A stretch of DNA of 64,000 bases, from the NCBI GenBank assembly GCA_003279685.1, contig QCHA01000005.1, positions 1-64,000 of the forward strand, read 5' to 3'. This DNA is from Pelagibacteraceae bacterium AG-390-L03 (GTDB lineage Bacteria > Pseudomonadota > Alphaproteobacteria > Pelagibacterales > Pelagibacteraceae). The position numbers were made by a program, and so were the translations under genes. Positions 25,054 through 35,617 of this stretch are shown here, in pieces. Each line of letters starts with the position of its first letter. Within the stretch, counting starts at the first letter, position 1. The notes below the pieces were generated by a model. That model saw nothing but the letters and a program-made list of their open reading frames with translations. It did no database searches and had not been told where the DNA came from.

Positions 25054-26427
25054 ATGTCTTTACTTAAAAAAATAAAAGATAAAAAAGTAAATTTTGAATT
25101 TAATAAAGAATATATAAAAGTTGTAACATCTAAAATTACCAACAATGATGCAGCTTTTATTACAAATTCTTTTAAAGAAATGCACCCAGCTGATGCGGCC
25201 GATATTATTGAGCATCTTAATCAATCAGATCGAGAGAGTTTAATAAAACTTAATAATTTTAATATTGATCCTGAAGTTTTTGTTGAACTTAATGAGTCAA
25301 TTCAGACAGAAATTATTACATATCTTTCATCAGACTCAATCGTTTCTATTTTAACTAATCTTGAATCAGATGATGCAATATCAATTTTAGAGAATGTACC
25401 TGAAGATGAGAAAAATAATATTCTTAGCTCATTACCCCCTAAAGACCGTTTTGCCCTATTAGAAAGTTTAAGTTATCCAGAAGATACTGCTGCAAGAATA
25501 ATGCAACGTGAATTTACAGCCATACCTAGTAATTGGTCTGTAGGTCAAACAATAGATTATTTAAGAGAAAATAAAGATCTTCCAGAAGAATTCTTAGAAA
25601 TATTTATTATTAATGAGGAATTTAAACCAATTGGTACAGTTCCTTCTTCTCGTGTGTTAACTGCTTCTAGAGATACGAAAATGCTATCGATTATGTCTGA
25701 GTCACAATTACTAATACCTGTTGATATGGATAAAGAGGAAGTAGCCAATCTATTTGAAAATTACAATTTAAATTCAGCTGCAGTTATAGATAAAAATAAT
25801 AAACTAGTTGGAATGATTATGAGTGATGACGTTTTAACTGTATTGCAAGAGGAAGCTGAAGAAGATGCTTTAAGATTAGCTGGAGTAGGTGATGAAGAAA
25901 TAACAGATGGCGTAATAACTAAAACTAAAAGAAGATTTAACTGGCTCCTATTAAATTTATTTACAGCATTTTTAGCTACATGGTGTATTAGTTTATTTGG
26001 TGCAACAATTGAACAAATGGTAGTATTAGCATTTTTAATGCCTATAGTTGCATCAATGGGGGGTAATGCTGGAATGCAAACTCTAGCCGTTACAGTTAGA
26101 ACAATAGCAACTAACGATTTAACAGAAAATAATTTTACATCAAATGTTCTTAAAGAATTTTCTATTGGAATATTAAATGGAATTATTTTTGCAGCTATCA
26201 GTGCTTTTATCGTTCAAATTTGGTTTCAAGATAATACTCTTTCAATAGTAATTTCAATTTCAATGGTATTAACCATGATAATAGCTGGTCTCTTTGGTAT
26301 TTTAGTTCCAGTAACACTAAAAAAAATGAATATAGATCCTGCAATTGCATCAAGTGTTTTTGTAACAACAATTACTGATGTAATAGGCTTTGTATCTTTT
26401 TTAGGAGTGGGTGCTTATTTTTTATAA
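25054..26427 (+). CDS. mgtE: Magnesium transporter MgtE
   Basis: MgtE N-domain, CBS pair, C-terminal membrane domain with PIVASMGGNAGMQTLAVTVR. Confidence 0.96.
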   Translation: MSLLKKIKDKKVNFEFNKEYIKVVTSKITNNDAAFITNSFKEMHPADAADIIEHLNQSDRESLIKLNNFNIDPEVFVELNESIQTEIITYLSSDSIVSILTNLESDDAISILENVPEDEKNNILSSLPPKDRFALLESLSYPEDTAARIMQREFTAIPSNWSVGQTIDYLRENKDLPEEFLEIFIINEEFKPIGTVPSSRVLTASRDTKMLSIMSESQLLIPVDMDKEEVANLFENYNLNSAAVIDKNNKLVGMIMSDDVLTVLQEEAEEDALRLAGVGDEEITDGVITKTKRRFNWLLLNLFTAFLATWCISLFGATIEQMVVLAFLMPIVASMGGNAGMQTLAVTVRTIATNDLTENNFTSNVLKEFSIGILNGIIFAAISAFIVQIWFQDNTLSIVISISMVLTMIIAGLFGILVPVTLKKMNIDPAIASSVFVTTITDVIGFVSFLGVGAYFL

Positions 26428-26429
26428 AT

Positions 26430-27245
26430 TTAAAAATTATCAATTAATCTAATATTCTTATAATAATAGCTTAAAAATACTTTTGATCCTTTATATTTAT
26501 TTGAAATAGTTAGATTTTTTATATTCCTGTTCTCTAAATACTCAATCTTAATATTAAAAAATTTTTCTAAATCTCTTTTTGATTTTTGTAAAAAACGATT
26601 AATATTATTAGTGTTTTTGATTTTATTTTTTAGATTAAGAAATGTTTTTGAAATTTTTTCAACATCTTTTAATTCTTTTTTTGTAAGTAAAAAATTTCTT
26701 GATGATAAGGCTAGTTTATTTCTATTTCTTATTGTCTTGCATCCAATAACGTTTGTATGAAATCTTTTTTCAATAAAATTTTTTATTAAAAAAAGTTGTT
26801 GAAAATCTTTTTTACCCATAAATATATTTTTAGGCTTAATTAGTTTTGTTAATCTATTCATAACATCTAAGACACCTTCAAAATGTCCCTTTCTAAACTT
26901 AGCACAAAGAATTTTGTATTTTTTTTCAATTTTTATATTTGATTTTTTATTATTTTGATAAATATCCTTAAATTTAGGAATATAAACATAATCTAATTTT
27001 TTAATTCTTTTTAAAATAATTAAATCTTTCTTAATACATGATGGATAAGATTTAAAATCTTTTAGGTTATTAAATTGTTTTGGATTAACAAATATACTTA
27101 CTATAGTTTTTTTGTTTGATTTAATTGATCTATTAATTAGTGAAATATGACCCTTATGAATTCCACCCATAGTAGGAACAAACCCTATATCATTAAAAGG
27201 CGCCAATGTTTTGCTTAATGTTTGATTGTTTAATAAAATTTTCAT
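26430..27245 (-). CDS. panC: Pantothenate synthetase (start set at the MKILL... ATG; ORF track extends to 27275)
   Basis: GFVPTMGGIHKGHISLI, VSIFVNPKQFN, MGKKDFQQ, LALSSRN motifs. Confidence 0.93.
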   Translation of the reverse strand: MKILLNNQTLSKTLAPFNDIGFVPTMGGIHKGHISLINRSIKSNKKTIVSIFVNPKQFNNLKDFKSYPSCIKKDLIILKRIKKLDYVYIPKFKDIYQNNKKSNIKIEKKYKILCAKFRKGHFEGVLDVMNRLTKLIKPKNIFMGKKDFQQLFLIKNFIEKRFHTNVIGCKTIRNRNKLALSSRNFLLTKKELKDVEKISKTFLNLKNKIKNTNNINRFLQKSKRDLEKFFNIKIEYLENRNIKNLTISNKYKGSKVFLSYYYKNIRLIDNF

Positions 27246-27279
27246 TTGTATTAAAATATTTAATAAGTAAAACATTTAA

Positions 27280-28095
27280 ATGATTAAACAAGCTATTATT
27301 CCTCTAGCTGGACTTGGTACTCGATTGCTGCCTTTAACTAGCGTTTTTGCAAAAGAACTTTTACCTATTAATGGAAAACCTGGTTTAGAATATATAATAA
27401 ATGAATGCATCGATGCAGGTGTTAAACAAATAATCTTCATTATATCAAAAAGAAAGATAATGATTAAAAAATATTTTTATAATGATAAATTCTATAAAGA
27501 TTTGATTAAAAAAAAGAAAGACCCAAGAATAAAAAAAGAATACCAAAAGATTTTGAAATATAGAAAAATGATAAAGTTTGTATACCAAAACAAACCAAAA
27601 GGAACAGGTGATGCTGTTCTTAAAACTAAAAAATATATTAAAGATAAATATTTCTTAATGTTGCTACCAGATGATCTTATAATTAAAAAAAATTGTTCTA
27701 AGTCTATGATTCAATCTCATAAAAAATTTAAATCCTCAGTCATGGCAAGTATGAGTGTTAATAAAAAAACTGTTTCAAGATGGGGAATTTATAAACTTAA
27801 TAAAAAATTAAATATAACCGATTATTCTATTAAAGGTGTTATTGAAAAACCCAAAATAGAAAAAGCACCTTCTAATAAAGCGGTTATAGGAAGGTATATA
27901 TTACCTAAAAAAATCTTTTCAAAATTGAAAAATTTGAAACCTGACAAAAATGGCGAAATACAGATTACAGATGCAATTCAGTTATTAATTAATGACAAGG
28001 AAAAATTTATAGCTCATAATTTTACTGGAAAATATTTAGATTGTGGAACAATGGATGGATATATTAATTCATCGAAGGAGATTGCAAAATTATGA
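27280..28095 (+). CDS. galU: UTP--glucose-1-phosphate uridylyltransferase
   Basis: IIPLAGLGTRLLPLTSVFAKELLPINGKP; LMLLPDDLI; LDCGTMDGY. Confidence 0.94.
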   Translation: MIKQAIIPLAGLGTRLLPLTSVFAKELLPINGKPGLEYIINECIDAGVKQIIFIISKRKIMIKKYFYNDKFYKDLIKKKKDPRIKKEYQKILKYRKMIKFVYQNKPKGTGDAVLKTKKYIKDKYFLMLLPDDLIIKKNCSKSMIQSHKKFKSSVMASMSVNKKTVSRWGIYKLNKKLNITDYSIKGVIEKPKIEKAPSNKAVIGRYILPKKIFSKLKNLKPDKNGEIQITDAIQLLINDKEKFIAHNFTGKYLDCGTMDGYINSSKEIAKL

Positions 28096-29390
28096 AGCTA
28101 TGTATGATTGGCACAGGTTATGTAGGATTGGTGAGTGGCGTATGTTTTTCCGACTTAGGAAATACAGTCTATTGTGTAGACAAAAATAAGAAAAAAATAG
28201 ATTTATTAAATAGTGGTATAGTTCCTATTTATGAGCCTGGTTTAGAGGAAATTTTAAAAAAAAATCATAAACAAAAAAGATTAATTTTCACATCTGATAT
28301 AAAAAAAGCTGTAAAAAGTTCTGATATTATTTTTATTTGTGTTGGCACTCCTACAAAAAAAAATAGTAATTCAGCTGATTTAAAATATGTATTTAAAGTA
28401 GCGAACGAATTAAAAAAAGTAATAACAAAATATAAAATTATAATTACAAAATCTACAGTACCAGTTACTACTGGAGATAAGATTGAAAAAATTTTAATTA
28501 AATTAAAAAATAAAAAATTAGTTGATGTCGTATCTAATCCAGAATTTTTAAGAGAGGGTGAAGCTATAAGAGACTTTTCTTATCCTGATAGGGTAATTAT
28601 TGGCACAGAAAGTAAAAAAGCTAATAGAATTTTAAAGTCACTTTATTCACCTATAACAAAAAAAAATAGCAGATATTTTAACACTTCTAGAAGAGGTGCT
28701 GAGTTAATCAAATATGCATCCAATGCCTTTTTAGCTACAAAAATTTCATTTATTAATGAATTAGCTAATTTATCAGAAAAGGCAGGTGTTGATATTAAAG
28801 ATATTTCTTTAGGCATGGGTTCTGATCAACGAATTGGAGAAAGATTTTTAAGAGCTGGTCCAGCTTATGGTGGATCTTGTTTCCCAAAAGATACTCGAGC
28901 TTTAATTGATACTGCTAAGAAATTTAAAACTGATTTATCTATTGTTAATAGTGTTGTTACATCTAACGAAAAAAGAAAAGTGCTTCTTACAAAAAAACTT
29001 GAAAAAATTCTTAAAAACAAACTTAAAAATAAAGTTGTCACTTTTTTAGGTGTAACTTTTAAACCAAATACTGATGACATGCGTGAGGCCTCCAGTATTC
29101 CGATGATTAAATATCTAAATAAAAAAAATGCTAAAATTAAATATTATGATCCATCAGGAGAAAAAAATGAATTTAAAAAATTAAAGAATGTTAAATATTG
29201 CACAAATATTTCTTCTGCATGTCTAAAAAGTGATTTAGTTGTTTTACATACAGAATGGAATGATTTTAGATTTTTAAATTTCAAAAAACTCGTAAAACAA
29301 GATAATTTTAAAATTTTTGATATGAGAAATATATATTCTCCAACAAAAATGAAAAATCAGAAAATTAATTACTTTTCTATTGGAAGATAA
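28092..29390 (+). CDS. ugd: UDP-glucose 6-dehydrogenase
   Basis: MIGTGYVGLVSGVCFSDLGN; GPAYGGSCFPKDTRAL; FLGVTFKPNTDDMREASS. Confidence 0.96.
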   Translation: MKLCMIGTGYVGLVSGVCFSDLGNTVYCVDKNKKKIDLLNSGIVPIYEPGLEEILKKNHKQKRLIFTSDIKKAVKSSDIIFICVGTPTKKNSNSADLKYVFKVANELKKVITKYKIIITKSTVPVTTGDKIEKILIKLKNKKLVDVVSNPEFLREGEAIRDFSYPDRVIIGTESKKANRILKSLYSPITKKNSRYFNTSRRGAELIKYASNAFLATKISFINELANLSEKAGVDIKDISLGMGSDQRIGERFLRAGPAYGGSCFPKDTRALIDTAKKFKTDLSIVNSVVTSNEKRKVLLTKKLEKILKNKLKNKVVTFLGVTFKPNTDDMREASSIPMIKYLNKKNAKIKYYDPSGEKNEFKKLKNVKYCTNISSACLKSDLVVLHTEWNDFRFLNFKKLVKQDNFKIFDMRNIYSPTKMKNQKINYFSIGR

Positions 29391-29393
29391 ATA

Positions 29394-29855
29394 TTAATTT
29401 AGTTCAAAAATAGCATCAACTTCAACAGAAACACCTAATGGAAGACTGTTAGTACTTACTGCTGCTCTAGTATGCATTCCTGCATCACTAAATATTGAGG
29501 CTATTAAATCAGATGCACCATTAATCACTTTTGGTTGCTCAGTAAAATCCTCTGTTGAATTAACAAATCCAGTAAGCTTAATACAAGATTTAACCTTTGC
29601 TAAATCACCATCACATGCTTTTTTTACTTGCGCTACTATACTTAAGCCACATCTTTCTGCTGCTTTATAAGCCTCATCTGCAGTTAAGTCTCTACCTACT
29701 TTACCTTTAATTAGTTCCCCTTTTGAATTCATTGATATTTGACCAGAAACATAAAGTAAATTTCCTACTATTTTAGTCGCAACATAAGAACCAACGGGAG
29801 CTTTTGCTTCAGGAAGTTCAATTTTTAATTCTTTAATTTTGTCTTCAAATTTCAT
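29394..29855 (-). CDS. RidA family protein (YjgF/YER057c/UK114)
   Basis: NLLYVSGQI...TRAAVSTNSLPLGVSVEVDAIFEL; conserved Arg and C-terminal VEVDAI. Confidence 0.9.
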   Translation of the reverse strand: MKFEDKIKELKIELPEAKAPVGSYVATKIVGNLLYVSGQISMNSKGELIKGKVGRDLTADEAYKAAERCGLSIVAQVKKACDGDLAKVKSCIKLTGFVNSTEDFTEQPKVINGASDLIASIFSDAGMHTRAAVSTNSLPLGVSVEVDAIFELN

Positions 29856-29858
29856 AAT

Positions 29859-30146
29859 CTATTCTTTCTTTTTTATCTTATCTTTTGCTTTATTTGTAAA
29901 TTTTTTCACACTTTGTTTTAATTTTTCTGTCTTTTCTGTTGCGCCTTTTTTTAAATTTTCAGTTTTTTTTGTTGTACCTTGTTTTATTTCCTTTACTTTA
30001 TTAATAGTCCCTTTTTTAATTTTATCTGCATTACATTTTAAATATTCTTTTGAAAACTTTTTTAAATCTTCACATTTAGTTTCGTTAGAATAGGCTAAGT
30101 TTGTAAAAAAGATTATTAATCCTATTGTAATTAAAGTTTTTTTCAT
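29859..30146 (-). CDS. Small exported Lys-rich protein with 11-residue tandem repeats
   Basis: 95 aa; signal peptide MKKTLITIGLIIFFTNLAYS; then KIKKGTINKVK/EIKQGTTKKTE/NLKKGATEKTE/KLKQSVKKFTN/KAKDKIKKKE; ATG overlaps the topA stop (ATGA). Confidence 0.8.
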   Translation of the reverse strand: MKKTLITIGLIIFFTNLAYSNETKCEDLKKFSKEYLKCNADKIKKGTINKVKEIKQGTTKKTENLKKGATEKTEKLKQSVKKFTNKAKDKIKKKE

Positions 30147-32728
30147 TTTTTTTTCTTTTTCTTACTTTTCTTATTTTTATCGTATTCTTTTCTTTTCTCA
30201 ATAAGGATTAAAGCTTCTTCCATAGTGATCTCCGTAGGATCTTTTTCCTCAGGAATTGTTGCGTTTAATGATTTATACTTAATATATGGCCCATATTGAC
30301 CTTTCATGACTCTAACAGGCTTTTTATCTTCTGGGTGTTCTCCTAAATCTTTAATTGTAGAAGAAGACATCCTTCCTGGTTTGGCTTCAGCAATTAAAGT
30401 TATTGCTCTATTTAGACCGATGGAGAATATTTCTTCTATATTTTCAATTTTTGCAGATTTATTTTCACACTTTAGATATGGGCCAAATCTACCTGTATTT
30501 AAAGTAATTTCTTTTTGATTTTCTGGGTTTAATCCTAAAGATTTAGGTAATGAACATAAAAATTGAGCTTTATTTAAATCAATATTTTCCAGTTCTAAAC
30601 CTTTAGGTATTGATATATTTTTTAAAAATTCATTAGAATCTGGTTTAAGTTTTTTTGTTTTTTTGTTTTTTTTGATAATCTTTTCTTCAGAGGGTTCATC
30701 TGGTATTTTTTCATATTGAAGATAGGGCCCAAATCTTCCATTCTTTAAATATATATTATTACCATTTATGTGTTTACCTATGAACTTTGGTTCAGCTAAT
30801 TGAGCTTGTGCAGCTGCTTTTGTTTTGGATAATGGTCTTGTAAACTTACATTCTGGATAATTTGAACAACCAATAAAAGCTCCACCTCTAAAACTATTTT
30901 TTAGACTTAGTGAACCGGTTTCACATAATTGACATTTTCTGACAACATTTCCATCCTTATCTTTATCAAAAATTAATGTACCTAAACTTTCATTTAATAA
31001 ATCCAAAACCTCTCTAGTTCTTTTCTCTTTAACTTCTGAAACATTGTTATTAAAATCTTTCCAAAACATTTCCAAAACTTTTATCCAGCTTTCTTTACCA
31101 GTTGTTATCTCATCTAATTGATCCTCTAAACCAGCTGTAAAATTATAATCAACATATTTAGAAAATAATTTTTCTAAAAATGCAGAGATTAGTTTTCCAC
31201 GGTCAGTAGGAAAAAATCTTTTGTTAAGTATTTCAGCATATCCACGATTAGTAATTGTTGATATGATGCTTGCATAAGTAGATGGTCTACCGATCCCAAG
31301 TTCTTCTAATTTTTTAACAAGGCTTGCTTCAGAGTACCTTGGAGGTGGTTGGGTAAAATGTTGCTCATCTATAAGTGACTCAATATTAATTGGTCCTTTA
31401 TTCATTTCTGGTAAAATTGCTTCATCTTCATCCTTATTTGGACTAGGGAATACTTTTAAAAAACCATCAAACTTTAGTACAGAACCACTTGATTTACATA
31501 TTGTACCATTATCTTCTGAAGTAATTGTTATTGAATTTCTGTCAAATTTTGCAGTCTCCATTTGAGAGGATAAAGCTCTAGCCCAAATTAAATTATAAAG
31601 CTTTTGTTGATCTGAGCTTAAATATTTCTTAACCGTATCTGGTGATCTAGTTATATCTGTAGGTCTAATAGCTTCGTGAGCTTCTTGAGCATTTTTTGCT
31701 TTTTTTCCTGAATAATTTAGAGCCTTTTCAGGCAAGTACTCTGCTCCATATTGATTCTTAATAAAATTTCTAAAATTTGAAACCGCATCAGCTGAGAGAT
31801 TTGTTCCATCAGTTCTCATATAAGTGATTAATCCTATTGTTTCTCCATTAATTTCTATACCTTGGTATAATCTTTGAGCAATTTGCATTGTTCGAGAAGC
31901 ACCAAAACCCAATCTACTTGAAGCCACCTGTTGTAAAGTTGATGTCGTAAATGGACCAGATGGGTTTCTGCTAACAATTTTTGATGAAATATCACTTATA
32001 TTAAATTTTTTATGTTTAATACTTTCTACTGCTTCATTAATTTTAATTTTATTTCTAAAAGAAAATTTTTCTATTTTTTCTCCATTTAATTGAGAAATAC
32101 TCGAAGTAATTGAATTTTTATTATGATCTTGAAAATTGATGCTTAAAGTCCAAAATTCCTCTGGATTAAAAGACTCTATTTCATGTTCTCTTTCGGTTAT
32201 AAGTTTTAAAGCTACAGATTGTACTCTACCAGCTGATTTTGATCCTGGTAATTTAGTCCAAAGAATGGGGGATATATTAAAACCTACTAAATAATCTAAA
32301 GCTCTTCTAGCCATATAGGCATCCACAAGTAAGGGCTCAATTTGTCTTGGGTTATCTATACCATGAGTTACTGCTTTTTTTGTGATTTCGTTAAAAACAA
32401 CTCTTTCAACTGCTTTATCTTTTAAAAGTTTTTTTTCATTTAAATATTCTTTAACGTGCCATGCTATTGCTTCACCCTCACGATCCGGGTCAGTTGCTAA
32501 AATAATTTTACTTGAGTCTTTTGCAGCATCAGTAATTTCTTTTAAATATTTCTTCGAAAAACTATCAACTTCCCATTCCATCTTAAAATTTTGTTCTGGG
32601 TCTACTGAACCATTTTTTGACGGTAAGTCTCTAATATGACCATAACTCGCTAAAACAGTATAGTCATCACCTAAATATTTGTTAATTGTTTTAGCTTTTG
32701 CAGGGCTTTCAACTATGACTAGATTCAT
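30143..32728 (-). CDS. topA: DNA topoisomerase I
   Basis: MNLVIVESPAKAKTINKYLG; TYMRTDGTNLS active-site region; one 4-Cys zinc finger and C-terminal repeats. Confidence 0.98.
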   Translation of the reverse strand: MNLVIVESPAKAKTINKYLGDDYTVLASYGHIRDLPSKNGSVDPEQNFKMEWEVDSFSKKYLKEITDAAKDSSKIILATDPDREGEAIAWHVKEYLNEKKLLKDKAVERVVFNEITKKAVTHGIDNPRQIEPLLVDAYMARRALDYLVGFNISPILWTKLPGSKSAGRVQSVALKLITEREHEIESFNPEEFWTLSINFQDHNKNSITSSISQLNGEKIEKFSFRNKIKINEAVESIKHKKFNISDISSKIVSRNPSGPFTTSTLQQVASSRLGFGASRTMQIAQRLYQGIEINGETIGLITYMRTDGTNLSADAVSNFRNFIKNQYGAEYLPEKALNYSGKKAKNAQEAHEAIRPTDITRSPDTVKKYLSSDQQKLYNLIWARALSSQMETAKFDRNSITITSEDNGTICKSSGSVLKFDGFLKVFPSPNKDEDEAILPEMNKGPINIESLIDEQHFTQPPPRYSEASLVKKLEELGIGRPSTYASIISTITNRGYAEILNKRFFPTDRGKLISAFLEKLFSKYVDYNFTAGLEDQLDEITTGKESWIKVLEMFWKDFNNNVSEVKEKRTREVLDLLNESLGTLIFDKDKDGNVVRKCQLCETGSLSLKNSFRGGAFIGCSNYPECKFTRPLSKTKAAAQAQLAEPKFIGKHINGNNIYLKNGRFGPYLQYEKIPDEPSEEKIIKKNKKTKKLKPDSNEFLKNISIPKGLELENIDLNKAQFLCSLPKSLGLNPENQKEITLNTGRFGPYLKCENKSAKIENIEEIFSIGLNRAITLIAEAKPGRMSSSTIKDLGEHPEDKKPVRVMKGQYGPYIKYKSLNATIPEEKDPTEITMEEALILIEKRKEYDKNKKSKKKKKK

Positions 32729-32765
32729 AATTTAACAAACTACCCAAAAGTCTTTGATAGTCAAA

Positions 32766-33344
32766 TTAATAAATTTTAGTCTTACTTTCTTCTTTATTTT
32801 TCAGTCGTTTAATATTTTCTCTGTGGGTAAAGAAAATCAAAATAAACATTATAGTAAAAAAAATAGCATCATTTATCTGACTCTTTATTAAAATATAAAT
32901 AGGAACTGACAAGGAGCCTATTATTGACGATAGTGATGAGTACCTAAACAATAAAAATATAAACGCCCAGCTTACAACAAAGATGAGTCCTAAGATGATA
33001 TTAATTGAGAACAAAATTCCAACGTATGTAGCTACACCTTTACCACCTTTGAACTTAAGCCAAATGGGGAACACATGTCCTAAAAAAGCACATAAAGAGG
33101 CTATATAAATTAAATCAGGATAGTTAATCTTAACATAAATTACTGGAATTATAGCTTTCGCTATATCTAATATTAAAGTTGAGTAGCCAACAAGTTTATT
33201 TCCAGTTCTTAGGGCGTTTGTTGCACCTATGTTGCCCGAACCTATTTCTCTAATATCTTTTTTTAGGAAGATTTTGGTTAAAATTAAACCAAATGGAACA
33301 GAGCCCATAAGGTACGAGGCAATGCCTACAACTAAATAATCCAT
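32766..33344 (-). CDS. plsY: Glycerol-3-phosphate acyltransferase PlsY
   Basis: YLMGSVPFGLILTKIF, GSGNIGATNALR, GHVFPIWLKFKGGKGVAT. Confidence 0.96.
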   Translation of the reverse strand: MDYLVVGIASYLMGSVPFGLILTKIFLKKDIREIGSGNIGATNALRTGNKLVGYSTLILDIAKAIIPVIYVKINYPDLIYIASLCAFLGHVFPIWLKFKGGKGVATYVGILFSINIILGLIFVVSWAFIFLLFRYSSLSSIIGSLSVPIYILIKSQINDAIFFTIMFILIFFTHRENIKRLKNKEESKTKIY

Positions 33345-33346
33345 TC

Positions 33347-34633
33347 CTATATTTTAAATAATTCTTTACCTTTTACAAAGGTATTAGTGACTTTACCTTG
33401 AAGTTTTTTGTCTTCAATTGATGTATTTTTAGATTTTGAAATTAAGTTCTCTTTTTTTACAATCCAAGGTTTATCTAAATCGACTATACAAAAGTCTGCA
33501 TCATTTCCAATTGACAGATTTCCTTTATTAATTCTCAAAATTTTTGCTGGATTAGATGTTAGCGCCTGAATAATGGTTTCAAGTTTCACAGATCCATTAT
33601 GATATAATTCTAAGGATAAAGATAGTAATGTTTCAATACCTGAAGCTCCTGTAGCTGCTTGTGAAAAAGTTAATCGTTTAGACTCTTCATCTTCAGGTTT
33701 ATGATCTGAAACAATTATATCAATTGTTTTATCTTTTAATCCTTGTACTAGCGCTTCTCTATCTTCTTCTTTTCTTAGGGGAGGAGACAATTTTAAAAAT
33801 GTTTTAAAATCACCGATGTCATTTTCGTTAAGGGATAAATTATTTATTGAGACTCCGCAGGTAAATTTAATATTATCTTTTCTTTCCTTAATTACCTCGA
33901 CCGACTTTGCTGCTGAGAGTTGAGATATGTGATATCGACATCTATTCTTTTCAAGAAGAGCTAAGTCTCTTTCAATTATAATTCTTTCAGCAATATCAGG
34001 TATTCCTGATAAACCCAGTTTAGTAGCAATTATACCAGAGTTTATCATTCCATTTTTAGAAAGATGATAGTCTTCTGCATGTTGCATAATTAAACAATCC
34101 AAGTCTTTGGCAGAGCTCATTATTCTGGACATTAAGCTAGTATTTTGAATAGTTTTAATTCCATCTGTGAATGCAATTATTCCTTTTTTTGCTAACAAAC
34201 CAAATTCGGTCATGTTAGTTCCCTCAATGTTTTGTGTTAAAGAGGCACAAGGAAATATATTTATTTTAGATTTATCTCTTCCTCTTCTTTTTAAGAAATC
34301 TACAATTGAAACATTGTCTATTATTGGATTTGTATTTGGCATTGTAACTACTGATGTCACACCACCAGACAGCGCAGCATTACTTAAAGTTCTAAAATTT
34401 TCTTTATATTCATAACCTGGCTCACCCACAAAAACTCTCATATCTACAAGTCCAGGAAAGATATATTTGCCTTTCAAATCGATTGGCTTTTCTCTTGTAG
34501 GTAAATTATTGGAATTTACTTTTTTGCCTATAGCTTCAATTTTTCCATCTTCAGATATTATCAATCCTCCATTTTCATTTATTGAGTTAAATGGATCTAT
34601 AATATTTGCATTTATAAAATATTGTTTTTTCAT
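33347..34633 (-). CDS. pyrC: Dihydroorotase
   Basis: GLVDMRVFVGEPGYEYKE, TSVVTMPNTNPIID, DIIVSDHKPEDEESK; next to pyrB. Confidence 0.92.
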   Translation of the reverse strand: MKKQYFINANIIDPFNSINENGGLIISEDGKIEAIGKKVNSNNLPTREKPIDLKGKYIFPGLVDMRVFVGEPGYEYKENFRTLSNAALSGGVTSVVTMPNTNPIIDNVSIVDFLKRRGRDKSKINIFPCASLTQNIEGTNMTEFGLLAKKGIIAFTDGIKTIQNTSLMSRIMSSAKDLDCLIMQHAEDYHLSKNGMINSGIIATKLGLSGIPDIAERIIIERDLALLEKNRCRYHISQLSAAKSVEVIKERKDNIKFTCGVSINNLSLNENDIGDFKTFLKLSPPLRKEEDREALVQGLKDKTIDIIVSDHKPEDEESKRLTFSQAATGASGIETLLSLSLELYHNGSVKLETIIQALTSNPAKILRINKGNLSIGNDADFCIVDLDKPWIVKKENLISKSKNTSIEDKKLQGKVTNTFVKGKELFKI

Positions 34634-35575
34634 TTATTCACAAAATATTTTTAAACAAGCCATTCTTACTGCTACGCCAAGCTCAACCTGTTCCTTTATT
34701 ACACTTTTATTAATATCATCAGCCAGTCTTGTATCGATTTCTATTCCCCTATTCATGGGTCCAGGATGCATAATAATTGCATCAGGTTTTGCATGATCAA
34801 GTTTATCTGGAGTTAAACCATAGTATTCGTAGTACTCTCTATTAGATGAAAGAAATGAACTCATCATTCTTTCATTTTGGAGTCTTAACATCATTACTAT
34901 ATCACAATCTTTAAGTCCTTTTTTCATATCAGTAAAAGTATTAACTCCAAATTTTTCAATTTCTTTTGGCATTAAATTTGTTGGAGCAACTATATTTACT
35001 TCTGCACCTAACATTGTTAATAAATAAATATTTGATCTTGCAACTCTTGAATGGAGAATGTCTCCACAAATTGCAATTTTTAATCCCTGAATTTTATTCT
35101 TTCTATTAATTATTGTTAGTGCATCTAATAATGCCTGAGTTGGGTGTTCTCTTCTACCATCACCAGCATTTAGTACAGCACAATTAACTTTTTGAGATAA
35201 TAAGTTACATGCACCAGAGTCTTGATGTCTAATTACAATTATGTCAGGGTGCATAGCATTTAACGTCATTGCTGTATCAATTAAAGTTTCACCTTTTTTT
35301 ATCGCAGAGTTACCCATATTCATTGACATAACATCTGCACCTAAGCGCTTACCGGCTAATTCAAATGAACTTTGTGTCCTAGTAGAAGGTTCAAAAAATA
35401 AGTTAATTTGTGTTTTCCCGTTTAGAATGTTTAATCTTTTGTTTTTGCTTTGATTAAGTTTTATAAATGATTGTGACTCATTTAAAATTAAATTCACATC
35501 ATTAATTGACAAATCTTGGATACCTAACAAATGTTTTTGGGAAATTTTAATAGCTTTTTGGGTTTTAGATGCCAT
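34634..35575 (-). CDS. pyrB: Aspartate carbamoyltransferase catalytic subunit (start set at MASKTQ...; ORF track extends to 35614)
   Basis: [46 protein letters not shown]. Confidence 0.96.
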   Translation of the reverse strand: MASKTQKAIKISQKHLLGIQDLSINDVNLILNESQSFIKLNQSKNKRLNILNGKTQINLFFEPSTRTQSSFELAGKRLGADVMSMNMGNSAIKKGETLIDTAMTLNAMHPDIIVIRHQDSGACNLLSQKVNCAVLNAGDGRREHPTQALLDALTIINRKNKIQGLKIAICGDILHSRVARSNIYLLTMLGAEVNIVAPTNLMPKEIEKFGVNTFTDMKKGLKDCDIVMMLRLQNERMMSSFLSSNREYYEYYGLTPDKLDHAKPDAIIMHPGPMNRGIEIDTRLADDINKSVIKEQVELGVAVRMACLKIFCE

Positions 35576-35617
35576 TAAAATTAACTCTATAACTATAAAG
35601 TAATGCCTTGGCAAGTA

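Noticed and set aside
29839-30093. 84-aa hydrophobic plus-strand ORF (SFFFILSFALF...)
   Set aside because: Reverse complement of the Lys-rich 11-mer repeat gene; Phe/Leu runs are the antisense of Lys codons.
34467-34796. 109-aa plus-strand ORF antisense to the pyrC/pyrB junction
   Set aside because: Overlaps two confident genes on the other strand; low-information composition.
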